From Symsagittifera roscoffensis (taxonomy: Eukaryota; Xenacoelomorpha; Acoela; Convolutidae): a stretch of 64,000 nt of DNA. The notes beneath the pieces were generated by a model. The model was not told where the DNA came from and ran no database searches. It saw only the letters and a list, made by a program, of their open reading frames with translations. Position 1 is the stretch's first letter, and each line of letters begins with the position of its first letter. The stretch lies in the NCBI RefSeq assembly GCF_963678635.1, contig NC_087066.1, forward strand, positions 63,122,282 through 63,186,281. Direction: 5' to 3'. Made by a program: the position numbers and the translations under genes. Below, one piece after another: positions 24,127 through 36,899 of the stretch.

Positions 24127-25690
24127 TTGACCAACTGTCTAGCGATTAGATAGAGATGATCGGTTTTTTCCCTGGTGAGGATGTGAGTATACTTTTGATC
24201 ATTTGATTACAGTTTCAATACTACAGTTATATTTTGACATAAATGTTCTTGCTTCGCTTAGAAACTAATGTTTTTTAACGTTATTTTAGTTCTATTAAAG
24301 CTTGTTCGTTGAGAACGGACGAGAGAAACTAGCTATGCTAAAAAGAAATACAATGGCCTGGTGGCAACCCGAGTGAGTATTGCAGATATTAGCCAAGAGC
24401 AAGCAATCAAAACAAAGAATCGACAAAGTGACTCTAGAAATATTGTGTGCTAATAAAATCATACATGAAATAGCAAATCGTTTTGAATCGAATTTGCCTT
24501 GGGGCAAAAAATATAGGCGCATGAAACATGAAAATGCGTTCTAATACTCCGGTGGCTGTGCGTGCTTCTTGGGCTATTGAGATCACTTAGTTCATTCAAT
24601 ATACGTTTTGGGTATGGCTTAGAACTATTATTAGGCTGTATATCAGGTTTAAATGATGTTGGTTTGAATTAAGTCTTTAAGTTCATAGTTTCCAGTCCGG
24701 AATCAGAAATTCGTTTTGGCGGTTCATTTTGTTAAGATTTTCAGATTGAAGAACCGTGGTTTGGCGTAAGTTGATATCCACTAGATATCACTGGCCCATA
24801 GGAAGATTTTGCAAATTCAGTCTTTTTGGGCTCATTAAAATTTCGATTTATTAGATGATTTTAAAAATCATCGGATATTGGATCAGATGAAAATTCAGTA
24901 ACCAATTTTGGCATTGTACTTTTCTTTGGGAAAAATTCAACAATATGATTGCGATGTATCATTTTTTCTCTGAGGTTGCATCGCTTTCTATTTCCTAGTT
25001 GACATCTGTTACTTGTTCAATTACAGTATATGGGCCAGATCTTAAAGGTAGCATTTTTTGGGACTTTAAAAGCGGTTTAGATCTAATTTCAAGCAATACT
25101 TTACTGCCAATTTCGGTTGGCTTACCTAGCTTATGTTGATTTTGGAAATAATGCGCTTGTTAGTGACGCGGCGGCAATGTATATAAGTAATGCTGTGAAT
25201 TGTTTTGAAAAGACTCACTTTTTAGAACTTTTGAGGATATTCGGTTTTGGAGTAACTTATCGATTTTCTCATTTTTTTTCATTTTCTTCACTATGAACAT
25301 GAGGTGAAAGACCGGTGCATTATTCTGAGATGCATCGTTAATCATAATCATGAATTTACTAGTTTTAAAAGCGCACATTTGTTGGGGAAATATTGAAAGA
25401 GTGTATATAGTAAACCAAAAAATTTTTTTTTGGACGGTGACGTAATTTGGTCCGTTGAAGGATCAAAGTCCATAAGTCCATAATTTCACCTTCTTCAAGA
25501 TCGGTGATTTTAGACAATTTTTTAAAAAAATTATTTATTTTTTTGCAACTGCTGAGAAGTAATAATTGGCGGAGGAAGGTTTTGGAGGTTGAGAAGTTTT
25601 TGAAAGATTGATTCTGGGCTTATTTTTTGCGGGTTTACATAGATCAGATTCCGATAAAATTTCTTTGCTTAAGACATGTTTTAGCAAAGC
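24127..25690 (-). pseudogene. Pol, small-gene and env-leader fragment, module 2
   Basis: From left to right: plus-strand small-gene exon 1 end (GTGAGT near 24182) and exon 2 (24295-24515), minus-strand Pol tail (24790-24530), GPY/F module (25020-25060), integrase end (25310-25355), the array junction, then a degenerate env leader (near 25440-25520). The segment ends at a deletion joint near 25697. Confidence 0.65.
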
Positions 25691-25696
25691 CGGCTG

Positions 25697-26263
25697 TTTT
25701 TTTTTCATCTCATATCCATTTGCCCTTTTACTTTTTCCCTTTCTGGTTATAAGACTAGATGGAATTGGACTTCCGAGTTTTTGTGTGGGACGATTAGTTC
25801 TTTTTGACCTTTCTGAGCTGACTTCAGAAATAGGCGCATTTAAGCTGTTTTCGTAGTAGTTTTCTGAATTATTTGAGGTTGCGCATAATTTGAAAATCTT
25901 TCTGAAGTATTAGAAAGCTGAGAAAAATGTTGGGGTGGTGAAACATGAAAATGTGTTCTATTGTTCCGGTGGCTATGCGTGCTACTTACGCAATTGAGCT
26001 CACTTAGTTCATTTAATTTACGTTTTGGGTATGACGTAGAACTAATAATAGGCTGTATATCGGGGTTAAATGATGTTGATACTCATTGGTCTGAGTGGAC
26101 CTTTGTGGTCAATATGAACTGTTCTCTTTGGCGCTGTTTCTAGTTGACCCCATTGATGTAAGCGGGCCTCATTTAAATCTTTTCTTTTTGGCTCGTTTTT
26201 TTGACAATCCATACAATTGTGAAGAAGCATTTTTACCCCTTTATAAAGTCCATTTATATCGTA
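25697..26263 (-). pseudogene. Pol tail fused to integrase zinc-binding region, module 3
   Basis: The Pol tail (26070-25720) is joined at GATGTTGAT/ACTCATTGG to the integrase H2C2-type and early catalytic-core region (26263-26075; LLHNCMDCQKNEPKRKDLNEA, then HIDHKGPLRPMS). The two parts are out of natural order with the intervening integrase core deleted. The left part of the zinc-binding motif stops at the joint with inverted env. Confidence 0.7.
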
Positions 26264-28512
26264 CATGCAAAAAATTTCCCTCACTTTCAATCTAAAAGAT
26301 GGCACTGTTAAAAACTGGCAAAATATTCCATCGCCTTGTCCTGTCTATGAAAATGAATGAGACACAACACCATTCGACCCTTTTGCATATACTTGGGACG
26401 AGCCTCAAAACTGCATTTTTTCCGTTCTCAATATATTTGAAGCAAAAATGATTTGAAACGAAGAGTATTTTATTTTGTTAAAGATTCTTTTACTAAAAAA
26501 TCCAACCACCATACGCGAGGTAGACACACTCAACAATTTATGCTAAAAAACCTGAGTAAACCGGTATCTTTATGTGGACACCCAAAAATAGTCTACCCGA
26601 CCTAATACGAATCATTGTTCATAGCATACCAGAACGGCTTTTTTATGGATACCGGTTTACAAAAAAACCTGAGTGCTAATACAGGAATCATTCATTCGGA
26701 ACCAAATTGGACTTATGTGAAATACACAGCAAATGAAAACTATCCCAGCAAACAGACTTCGAAGCTCATCCAGGAACTAAACAAGATTAATTATTATTCC
26801 AAGCTTTTACATGCTTCGAACTGCCGAATTGGCACTTTTAACGAATCAATGTGAGTTAGAAAGCTCCATAATTCTCAACACTTTAATGCTCTCTATCGAA
26901 AGCCACTGTTTAGCCGGCTATGTTTTGACCCGGAATAGGTCTATGTTTTTAGACCCCAAAGGCAATATCTGGCTCTACCACTGCCTGGCTCTACCACTGC
27001 CCAAAATTCTAATCTCCATTATAATTAATGGATGCATTTTATAATCGGATACCAATTGTGTATTGCGAAAAAATTCTTTTCGTCGACCCGATCACTCGAC
27101 AAACTTTCAAATTGGCAGATCAACAAGACTGCTCCGATAAGCATTTAAATGTTTATCAACCAGATGTTGATAAAGATAATTCTTGGATCGAACTCACACC
27201 CTCTATTACTAGAGTAATAAGTCCAGATCTTTTTAAGGCGAAAGAAAGTCAACGGCAAGTAAGACACTCTCTTGCATCTAACCATGATGCTTCCATTTAC
27301 ACTTATGCACAAATGCGAAAATTCTAGAGCATGATTACTGATCACTCTCAAATGTAGGGTATTTTACAAAAAAAATCCCAAACTTTCCTTAATGCGAGAA
27401 AACAATTCTATCCGGACTCGAGTAGACAATACGGATCTACGCAAAATATACACATAGACTATCTTATCTCGCCTGATTTTTGGAAGAACGAGAACACTCG
27501 TATCAATGGTACAATACAGTACTATTTAGAAAGATGCGGAATAACATTCGCCTCTTTCCTAGTCGTCAAGTTTATAGTCGCAGCTCTTGTATTAGTAATA
27601 AAAGTTTTACACATACACAAACTAACCGGCCAAACTTTTCATTTCGGAAAAATTATGTTAGCCGCCTTTTACAATATTATTTTCACTTCTGTAGTGACTT
27701 CAATACTCGCTCAAAATGAGAACGATCAAAATATTTAGCATGATCATAGGCCTCAGGCACCTCAGCAAGAGGATTCTGAAAATGAAAATTAGGATATCTT
27801 TTATCCTAGACTCCAACTAGTCCATTACAATAATCGGGCCACTGTACCGGTGTAATTCATTTTATGTTTTAGGATATACCCGCTGATCTTCTTCAGACTC
27901 CACTTGAAGAATACTTGCTTGTTTTCGAAAAGCTTCTGTCTTTAACTGACCTTATGGAAATGCCACCCAAAATAATCAACCCGAGTAATCAGCCAAAAGT
28001 GAATATCAATTTTACAATCCCAAAAATGGAAAACTCTAATGGCATTCAAAAAAGAAAAATTGTTATCCGACCTTTCAAAATTCTCCCTTCTTCTTCAACT
28101 CGGCAACACCTAAATTCTGATACTATAATTATTCACCAATCAGAAAATTCACTAGAACTTGAAACAAAAATTGCAATCCAAGTCAAAAAGGAACAAAACC
28201 TCAACCCCAGAAAACCGCCAAATGTTGATACCAGTTTAAATTACGCGCTCTCTCCATTTATTAACAGATTTAAGATAGAAACCTATCACCCTTACCAAAA
28301 CGGTAACGGTACCTACCGTCTGGTTAATCCACAACTCCCCCCAAATACAAACTCTAATCCTTGACTCCTACACGGATCAAGTGCAAAAGAATTATATGAA
28401 CGACTATAATTGTATCAACCAAATGCAGAAAACCATAACAGCTCTCTGGGAAAAAAAGATTCTCAGCAAAAAATATTTGAGCCTAAAAACCCAGGTGGAG
28501 GGAAACTATTAG
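26264..28512 (+). pseudogene. env remnant 3
   Basis: The remnant starts at the ISLTFNLKDGTVKNWQ block immediately after inverted integrase sequence. It continues through a CGHPKIVYPT block (near 26575), MDTGLQ (26645) and the LRTAELALLTNQ block (26811), with many stops, including TAG at about 27326. The tail is open from 27915 to 28364 and ends near 28512. Confidence 0.7.
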
Positions 28513-28982
28513 TTTCAAAACTATCTAATAATCTCCGTCTTTTTTTAGAATTTTGTATTCATTCACAAACAACTGTGATTTGGCCGCCGCCACCGTACAA
28601 GGTATGCATCTACAATTAGAGTCCAGTATTGCCGTTAAAATTATTTGCCAAACCAAATTTGAAAAAATGTAATTGGTATTATATTTCTTAAAAGTATCCA
28701 GCTGTGATTTGGCCGCCGCAACTCTACAAATCACTGCTCTGCTCTACATGCATCTTTTCTACAAGATGCAAGCCTACGAAGCGACTACACTACAAGCAGC
28801 CATTCATCGACAGACTGCACTACAGGCCGCCAATTTATGAGTAAACTAACAAAATCAGAAACAAAAAACGTTACCCAAACTCTACTAAAACTTTTTGATG
28901 TTATATAAATTATATATTATGCTTTTAAAGTTTTTTATATACTGGCATCGCCTTTTAACAATCACCCTATAAAATGGTTGGA

Positions 28983-29360
28983 TTTTCTGATTTGAAATCA
29001 CAAAGACAATTCTTAAACTTTTACCATATGCTAGCTTGAAGTCATGTGTTTGCTCGGTTGATAAAATATCACCAAAAGCAAACATTACGACATATGTTGT
29101 CTCTTTCTGATTGGTTTAACCATTAGATGGAATGTTGAAAAGAAAAGAAAGTACGGTATATAAGCCAAGCAAAAATACACCATCACCATCACCATCACTA
29201 TCACTATCACGTTCCAAATTTGATGTGTGTCTCCTATAAAAGAAATAATAAACTTAATTACGAGTGAAAGAAACTTTTTCTGTTGAATAAGAATAGCAAA
29301 GTCTTAACAACATTCAGAAAAACCCCTTATTCTAACTAGCTGCTTACTTATTACTAGCTG
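28983..29360 (+). mobile_element. LTR-B copy 3
   Basis: The first bases are TTTTCTGA, a mutation of the canonical TGTTCTGA start. The TATA box and hexamer run are kept, and it is fused to small-gene sequence as in copies 1 and 2. Confidence 0.65.
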
Positions 29361-30595
29361 TGACCAACTGTCTAGCGATTCGATATAGATGATCGGTTTG
29401 CTCCTTGGTGAGGATGTGAGTATACTTCTGATCTTTTGATTACAGTTTCAATATCACTGTTATATTTTGACATAAATGTTCTTGTTTGGTTTAGAAACTA
29501 ATGTTTTTAACGTTATTTTAGTTCTATTAAAGCATATTCGTGGACAACGGACAAAAAAAGCTAGACATGCTAAAAAGAATTACAATGGCTTGGTGGCAAC
29601 CCGAGCCAGTATTGCAGATATTAGCCAAGAGCAAGCAATCAAAACAAAGAATCGACAAAATGACTCTAGAAATTTTGTGTGTTTATAAAATTATACATGA
29701 AATAGCAATAAGTTTTGAATCGAATTTGCCTTTGGACGAAAAATATAGGCGCATGAAACATGAAAACGCGTTCTAATGCTCCGGTGGCTATGCGTGCTTC
29801 TTGGGCTATTGAGATCACTTAGTTCATTCAATATACTAAGAAATATTATTAGGCTGTATATCAGGGTTAAATGATGTTGATTTGAATAAAGTCCTTAAGT
29901 TCATAGTTTCCAGTCCGGAATCAGAACTTTGTTTTGCCGGTTCATTTTGTTCAAATTTTCTGATTGAAGAATCGTGGTTTGACATAAGATGATATCCACT
30001 AGATATCACTGGCCAATAGGAAGAATTTGCAAGTTCAATCTTTTTGGGCTCATTAAAATCGTCGATTTGTCGATTTGTTAGATGATTTTAAAAATCATCG
30101 GTCATTGGATCAGTTGAAAATTCAGTAACCAATTTTGGCATTGCACTTTTCTTTGGGAAAAATTCAACAATATGATTGCGGTGTATCATTTTTTCTCTGA
30201 CGTTGCATCGTTTTCTATTTCCTAATTGACATCTGTTACTTGTTCAATTACAGTATATGGGCCAGATCTTAAATGTAGCAGCTTTTGGGACTTTAAAAGC
30301 GGTTTAGATCCAATTTCAAGCAATACTTTACTGCCAATTTCGGTTGGCTTACCCAGCTTATGTTGTTTTTGGAAATAATGCGCTTGTTATTGACGCGGCG
30401 GCAATGTATATAAAAAATGCTGTGAAATGTTTTAAAAAGACTCACTCTTTTTAGAATTTTTAAGGATATTCGGTTTTGGAGTAATTTATCAATTTTCCCA
30501 TTTTTTTCATTCTCTTCACAATGAACACGAGGTGAAAGACCGGTGCATTATTCTGAGATGCACCGTTAATCATAATCATGAAATAATCCTAGTTT
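29361..30595 (-). pseudogene. Pol and small-gene fragment, module 3/4
   Basis: Small-gene exon 1 end (GTGAGT near 29414) and a well-preserved exon 2 (29524-29776, plus; KKLDMLKRITMAWWQPEPVLQ, KMTLEILC) are followed by the minus-strand Pol tail (29990-29770), the GPY/F module (30245-30300) and the integrase end (30530-30590), closing at the array junction. Confidence 0.65.
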
Positions 30596-31850
30596 TAAAA
30601 GCGCACATTTGTTGGGGAAATATTGAAAGAGTGTATTTAGTAAACCAAAAAATTTTTTGTTTTGGACGGTGACGTGATTTGGTCCGTTGAATGATCAAAG
30701 TCCATAAGTCCATAATTTCATCTTCTTCGAGATCGGTGATTTTAGACAGTATTTTAAAAAAATGATTGATTTTTTTGCAACTGCTGAGAAGTATTAATTG
30801 GCGGAAGAATGTTTTGGAGGTTCAGAAATTTTTGAAAGATTGATTCTGGGATTATTTTTTGCGGGTTTATATAGATCAGATTCCGATAAAATTTCTTTGT
30901 GTAAGACATGTTTTAGCAAAGCCGGCTCTTCAGTTATAATTGATATACTATTCTGTGCCGTATTAGTTTTTACTGGCACGTGTCTACGGCCGTTGGTAGG
31001 AGTTTTATTTGCAATTTAAGACGGTAGTGATAAGCATGTTTGCTTATATTATAACCATATCTTTGAGTTTGCAAATAACCATATGATTTCACCATTTGGT
31101 CAGATATTAGTTTTTTAGTAGAAACATTCTTCTTGAATTTATTAACTTCTAATTGATTGAAATTATGGCTGCAAAAATTGATAAACATAACTGGCTCAAA
31201 GATCCAGAAAATTTAGAGCTTGTAAAAAATATTCGGCTTTTGAAAATAAGTGATGAAAAATAGAAGGAGAGAAAAAAAATTAACGAATTTTTGTATAATT
31301 CAGATCTCTTCATTTTACGGGTCGAATACTAAGCATTCACGAACGACAATTGTTTGTTCGAGTTCCGCTTTTGTGGGAAGCAGAAAAGTGGTCTTCCCAA
31401 ATAATAAAATTTAATTTGAATAGGAAGGCTGATATCATGTTCAATTGTTGGGAGGAAATCGACCAACTGTTTAGCAATTCGATAGCGTAGTCTTGATCGG
31501 TTTACTCCCTGGTGAGGATGTGAATATACTTTTGATCATTTGATTACGATTTGAAAACTACAGTTATATTTTGACATAAATGTTCTTGTTTCGTTTAGAA
31601 ACTAAGGTTTTTTTGTTTTTTATTTTAGTTCTAAAAAAAACATATTCTTGGAGAACGGACGAGAGAAATCAGATATGCTAAAAAGAATTGCAATGGCTAG
31701 GTGGCAACCCGAGTCGGTATTGCAGATAGTAGTCAAGAGCAAGCAGTCAAATTAAAGAAGCGACAAAATGACTTGAGAAATTTATTGTGTTCAAAAGTTA
31801 TACACGAAATAGCAAATAATTTTGAGTCAAAGTTGCCTTGGGGCGAAAAA
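30596..31850 (+). pseudogene. env leader and antisense small gene, module 4
   Basis: A degenerate minus-strand env leader lies near 30660-30750. It is followed by a plus-strand 73-codon frame with a hydrophobic end (30798-31019), then the small gene: ATG at 31165 (MAAKIDKHNWLKDPENLELV; stop near 31261), GED block near 31513 and exon 2 from about 31632 with several breaks. Confidence 0.5.
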
Positions 31851-31859
31851 TAAATTTAT

Positions 31860-32404
31860 TTTTCTAAAATCATCTGTTTTTTTTTCTCTCTTTCATTCCA
31901 AATCTGGGTATTAGACTAGATGGAATTGGACTTCCGATTTTTTGTGTGGGACGATTAGTTCTTTTTGGTATTTCTGAGCTGACTTCAGAAATAGGCGCAA
32001 TTAAACTGTTTTCGTAGTAGTTTTCTGAATTATTTGGGGATTGCGCATAATTTGAAAATCCTTCTGAAGTATTAGAAAGCTGAGAAAAATGTTGGGGTGG
32101 TGAAACATGAAAATGTGTTCTATTGTTCCGGTGGCTATGCGTGCTACTTACGCAATTGAGTTCACTTAGTTCATTTAATTTACGTTTTGGGTATGACGTA
32201 GAACTAATAATAGGCTGTATATCGGGGTTAAATGATGTTGATACCTTTGTGGTCAATATGAACTGTTCTCTTTGGCGCTGTTTCTAGTTGACTACATTGA
32301 TATAAGCTAGCCTCATTTAAATCTTTTCTTTTTGGCTTGTTTTTGACAATCCAGACAATTGTGAAGAAGCATTTTTACCCTTTTATAAAGTCCATTTATA
32401 TCGT
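31860..32404 (-). pseudogene. Pol tail fused to integrase fragment, module 4
   Basis: The tail is open from 32256 to 31870 (STSYPKRKLNELSEL, HVSPPQHFSQL, EIPKRTNRPTQ). It is joined at GATGTTGAT/ACCTTTGTGG to integrase core sequence up to about 32404. The joint differs by about 20 bases from the matching one in module 3, so it is either a separate deletion or a later trim. Confidence 0.65.
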
Positions 32405-34713
32405 ACATGCAAAATATTTCCTTCACTTTCAATCTAAAAAATGGCACTGTTAATAACTGGCAAATTATTCCATCGCCTTGTCCTGTCTATGAAAATGGAT
32501 GTGACACAACATCATTCGACCCTTTTGAATATACTTGGGACGAGCCCCAAAACTGCATTTTTTCGGTTTTCAATATATTCGAAGCAAAATGATTTGAAAC
32601 GAAGAGAATTTTATTTTGTTAAAGATTCTTTTTACTAAAAAAAAACAAACACCATACGCAAGGTAGACACACTCAACAATTTATGCTAAAAAACCTGAGT
32701 AAACCGGTATCTTTATGTGGACACCCAAAAATAGTCTACCCGACCTAATACGAATCCCTGTTCATAGCATACCAGAACGGCTTTATTATGGATACCGGTT
32801 TACAAATAAACCTGAGTGCTAATACAGGAATCATTCATTCGGAACCAAATTTGACTTATGTGAAATACACAGCAAATGAAAATTATCCCTTTGCACCGGG
32901 ACACACAGACTACAAAGCTCATCTAGGATACAAACTAGGTTATATTCTTTTTCAAAATTTTACATGCTTCGAACTGCCGACTTGGCACTTTTAACGAATC
33001 AATGTGAGTTAGAACGCTCCATGATTCTCAACACTTTAATGCTCTCTATCGAAAACCAGCGTTTAGCCGGCTATACTTTGACCCGAAATAGGTCTATGTT
33101 TTTAGACCCCAAAGGCAATATCTGGCTCTACCACTGCCTGGCTCTACCACTGCCCAAGTTTCTATTCTCCATTACAAATAATGGATGCATGTTGTAATCG
33201 GATACCAATTATGTATCGCGAAAAAAATTTTTTCGTCGACCCGATCACTCGACATACTTTCAAATCGGCAGATCAACAAGACTGCTCCGCTAAGCATTTG
33301 AATGTTTATCAACCAGATGTTGATAAAAATAATTCTTGGATTGAACTCACACCCTCTATTACTAGAGTAATAGGTCCAGATCTTTTTAAGGCGAAAGAAA
33401 TTCAACGGCAAGTAAGACACTCTCTTGCATCTAACCATGATGCTTCCATTTACACTTATGCACAAATGCAAAATTTCTGGAGCATGATTACTGATCACTC
33501 TCAAATGAAGGGTATTTTACAAAAAGTATCCCAAACTTTTCTTAATGCGAGAAAACCATTCTATCCGGACTCGAGTAGACAATACGGATCTACGCAAAAC
33601 ATACACTTAAACTATCTTATCTCGCCAGAATTTTGGAAGAACGAGTACACTCGTATCTATGGTACAATACATTACTTTTTAGAAAGATGCGGAATAATAT
33701 TCGCCTCTTTCCTAGTCGTCAACTTTATAGTCGACGCTCTTGTATTTGTAATAAAAGTTTTACACATACACAAACTAAACGGCCAAACTTTTCATTTCGG
33801 AAAAATTATGTTAGCCGCCTCTTACAATATACTTTTCACTTCTGTAGTGATTTCAATATTCGCTCAAAATGAGAACGATCAAAATATTTAGCATGATCAT
33901 AGGCCTCAGGCACCTCAACAAGAGGATTCAGGATTCTGAAAATGAAAATTAGGATATCATTTATCCTAGACTCCAACTAGTCCATGACAATAATCGACCC
34001 ACTGTACCGGTCTAATTTATTTTATGTTTTAGGATATGACCGCTGATCTTCTTCAGACTCGACTTGAAGAAGTCTTGCTTGTTTTCGAAAAGCTTCTGTC
34101 TTTAACTGACCTTATGGAAATGCCACCCAAAATAATCAACCCGAGTAATCAGCCAAACGTGAATATCAACTTTACAATCCCAAAAATGGAAAACTCTTGT
34201 GGCATTCAAAAAAGAAAAACATTTATCCGACCTTTCAAAATTCTCCCTCCTTCTTCAACTCGGCAACACCTAAATTCTGAAAATATAATAAATCACCAAT
34301 CAGAAAATTCACTAGATCTTGAAACAAAAATCGCGATCCAAGTCAAAAAGGAACAAAACCTCAACCCCAGAAAACCGCCAAATGTTGATACCAGTTTTAA
34401 TTACGCGCTCTCTCCATTTATTAACAGTTTTAGGATGGAAACCTATCACCCTTACCAAAACGGTAACGGTACCTACCGTCTGGTTAATCCACAACTCCCC
34501 CATCAACACATTTGTGTTCCAGCAGCCTTTATCACCGCCCCAATGCAAACTCTAATCCTTGACTCCTACACGGATCAAGTGCAAAAGAATTATATAAACA
34601 ACTTTAATTGTATCAACCAAATGCGGAAAACCATAACAGCTCTCTGGGAAAAAAAAAAGAATCTCAGCAATAAAAATTTGAGCCTAAAAATCCAGGTGGA
34701 GGGAAACTATTAG
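32405..34713 (+). pseudogene. env remnant 4
   Basis: This is the most complete plus-strand env. It has the NLKNGTVNNWQ block (32430), a Cys-rich segment ending DPFEYTWDEPQNCIFSVF (32500-32575), CGHPKIVYPT near 32720, LRTADLALLTNQ (32964), a 236-codon open stretch (33181-33891) with RIPIMYRE and the membrane anchor, then the 225-codon tail segment (34036-34713). Frame breaks remain near 32590, 32990 and 33190. Module position and breakpoint match remnant 3. Confidence 0.75.
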
Positions 34714-35182
34714 TTTCAAAACTATCTGTTAACCTCAAACCTTTTTTTTGAATTTTGTATTCATTCACATCCAACTGTGATTTGACCGCCGCCAACCTAC
34801 AAGGTATGCATCTACAATTAGAGTCCAGTATTGCCGGTAAGTTTATTTGCCAAACCAAATTTGAAAAAATGTAATTTGTATTATATTTCTTAAAAGTATC
34901 CAGCTGTGATTTGGCCGCCGTAATTCTACAAATCACTGCTCTGCTCTACAAGCATCTTTCCTACAAGATGCAACCCTACGAACCGACTACACTACAAGCA
35001 GCCATTCATCGACCGACTGCACTACAAGCCGCCAATTTATGAGCAAACTAACAAAATCAGAAACAAAAAACGTTACCCAAACTATTAAAACTTTTTGATG
35101 TTTTATAAATTATATATTAAGCTTTTAAATTTTTTTATATACTGGCATCGCCGTTTAACAATCACCCTATAAAACGGTTGGA

Positions 35183-35518
35183 TGTTCTGATTTGAAATCA
35201 GATAGAGAATTCTTAAAGTTTTACCAAATGCTAGCAAAATATCAGCAAAAGCAAACATTACGACATATGTTCTCTCTTTCAGATTGGTTTAACCAACAGA
35301 TGGAATGTGGAAAATATAAAAATGTACGGTATATAAGCCAAGCGAAAATACACCATCACCATCACCATCACTATCACTAGGACGTTCCATATTTGATGTG
35401 TGTCTCCTATATTTGAAATAATAAACTTATTTACGAGTGAAAGAAGTTTTGTCTGTTGAATAAGAATAGGAAAGTCTTTAAAACATTCCGAAAGACCCCT
35501 TATTCTAACTAGCTGCGT
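35183..35518 (+). mobile_element. LTR-B copy 4, followed by leader sequence
   Basis: This copy is shorter internally than copies 1-3, with the stretch around the CTTGAAGTCATGTG block deleted. It has TATA and the hexamer run. It is followed by unique leader sequence rather than small-gene sequence, so it looks like a 5' LTR with its native downstream flank. Confidence 0.65.
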
Positions 35519-36260
35519 TTTGGTCGATCGCCATAAGTTAAGTCAAGTTATTTTGGAATAAAAACGTGTAACTAGTGACAAAATAGCAGCTAACAATTTT
35601 GTCCAGTTGGAAAAACAGAAAAAATTTGAACATGAAACACCGGATTTTGACATAGCTTTACTATTGGCATTAAATAAGTATACAAATTTGTTGAAACAGA
35701 AGCAAATCATTCTACTGAAACGATTTATAAAAAAAATAACCTTCTAGTTTATCAGAAACTGTATTTCCAGGAAACATTTTTACTGCTGGATAACAGGCCC
35801 CTACACTAAATGATCACACTGAAACAACTCAACGCAGACTTGTTGGTTTTATACATAGTTTTATAGAAATGCAGAAACTAGAAAAACAGATGACGGGAAA
35901 GCGTTTCTCCTTATTCAACAGTTCTACGATCCACAAGAGGCGTAAAAGAAAAAAACGACACGATTGAAATGTTTTTATTAGAAACAAATTGAGATTTAGT
36001 GTAAAATTTGGTTTGGAGAATATCCTTTGTATAGCCTGAAAAGTTAGCTTTTAGTTTTAGTAAATCATTTAAAGAAAATGAAACCTAAAAATAGAAATTG
36101 TCTTTTGTTTCATTATGTGAAATTTACGAATAGAAGAAAAGACTTACAGGCTCGCTTACCGGAGACACGCTTCTGCTCGTTGGTGCCGAGACAGGGCGCG
36201 AACAGAGGCCTACCGTTTTCTGATCATAGCTTTTACCTCTGCGGTGTCTGCGCTAATTGG
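35519..36260 (+). other. LTR-B leader region, copy 1
   Basis: This region of about 740 bases follows LTR-B and is repeated at 40380-41118. TGGTCGATCGCCATAAG directly after the LTR (35521-35537) and TGGTGCCGAGACAGGG (36182-36197) are both candidate tRNA primer sites. The second looks more tRNA-like, but its distance from the recognisable LTR end is large. A reading frame with CPVEKQK...LLLDNRP-type sequence is broken here and better preserved in the second copy. Confidence 0.4.
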
Positions 36261-36862
36261 AAACCATTTGGAATATCATTGATGAGAAAAATTAGGAGCG
36301 AAAAAAATTTTATGAGTTTTTATATAATTCAGATCTCTTCACGGCTCTAGTATTAAGTATTCACGAACCACAATTATTTGTCCGAGTTTCCAATTTTGCG
36401 CGAAACCGAATAGTGGTCAGCCCAAATAAAAAAATTTAATTTGGATAGGAAGGCTGATAACATGTTTAATTGTTGGAAGGAAATTGACCAACTGTTTAGC
36501 GGTTCGATAGTGTTGATCGGTTTGCTCCTTGGTGAGGATCTGAGTATACTTTTGATCATTTGATTACGATTTCAAAACTACAGTTTTATTTTGACATCAT
36601 TGTTCTTGTTTTGTTTAAAAACTAATGTTTTTTACTTTTCTTTTAGTTCTATAAAAGCATGTTTATGGAGACCGGACGAGACAAACTAGATATGCTGAAA
36701 AAAATTAAGATGGCAACCCAGGCCGGTTCTGCAGATATTATCAAGAGCAACCAATCAAAACAAAGGAGCGACAAAATGACTCTAGAAATATTTTGTGCTA
36801 AAAAAATGTTACATGAAATAGCAAATAATTTTGAGTCGAAGTTGCCTTGGGGCGAAAATTAA
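36261..36862 (+). pseudogene. Antisense small gene, module 5, with intact second exon
   Basis: The first-exon fragment starts within ISDEKN...KFYEFLYN (about 36280). The WE...GED region (36475-36540) is interrupted and has CTGAGT at the donor. Exon 2 is open from the acceptor at 36645-36646 (exon start 36647) to the stop at 36862 (72 codons; ends ANNFESKLPWGEN), although part of the WW motif has been replaced by a compensated double shift. Confidence 0.55.
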
Positions 36863-36899
36863 ATTTATTTTTCTAAAATCCATTTGTATTTTTTATTAT

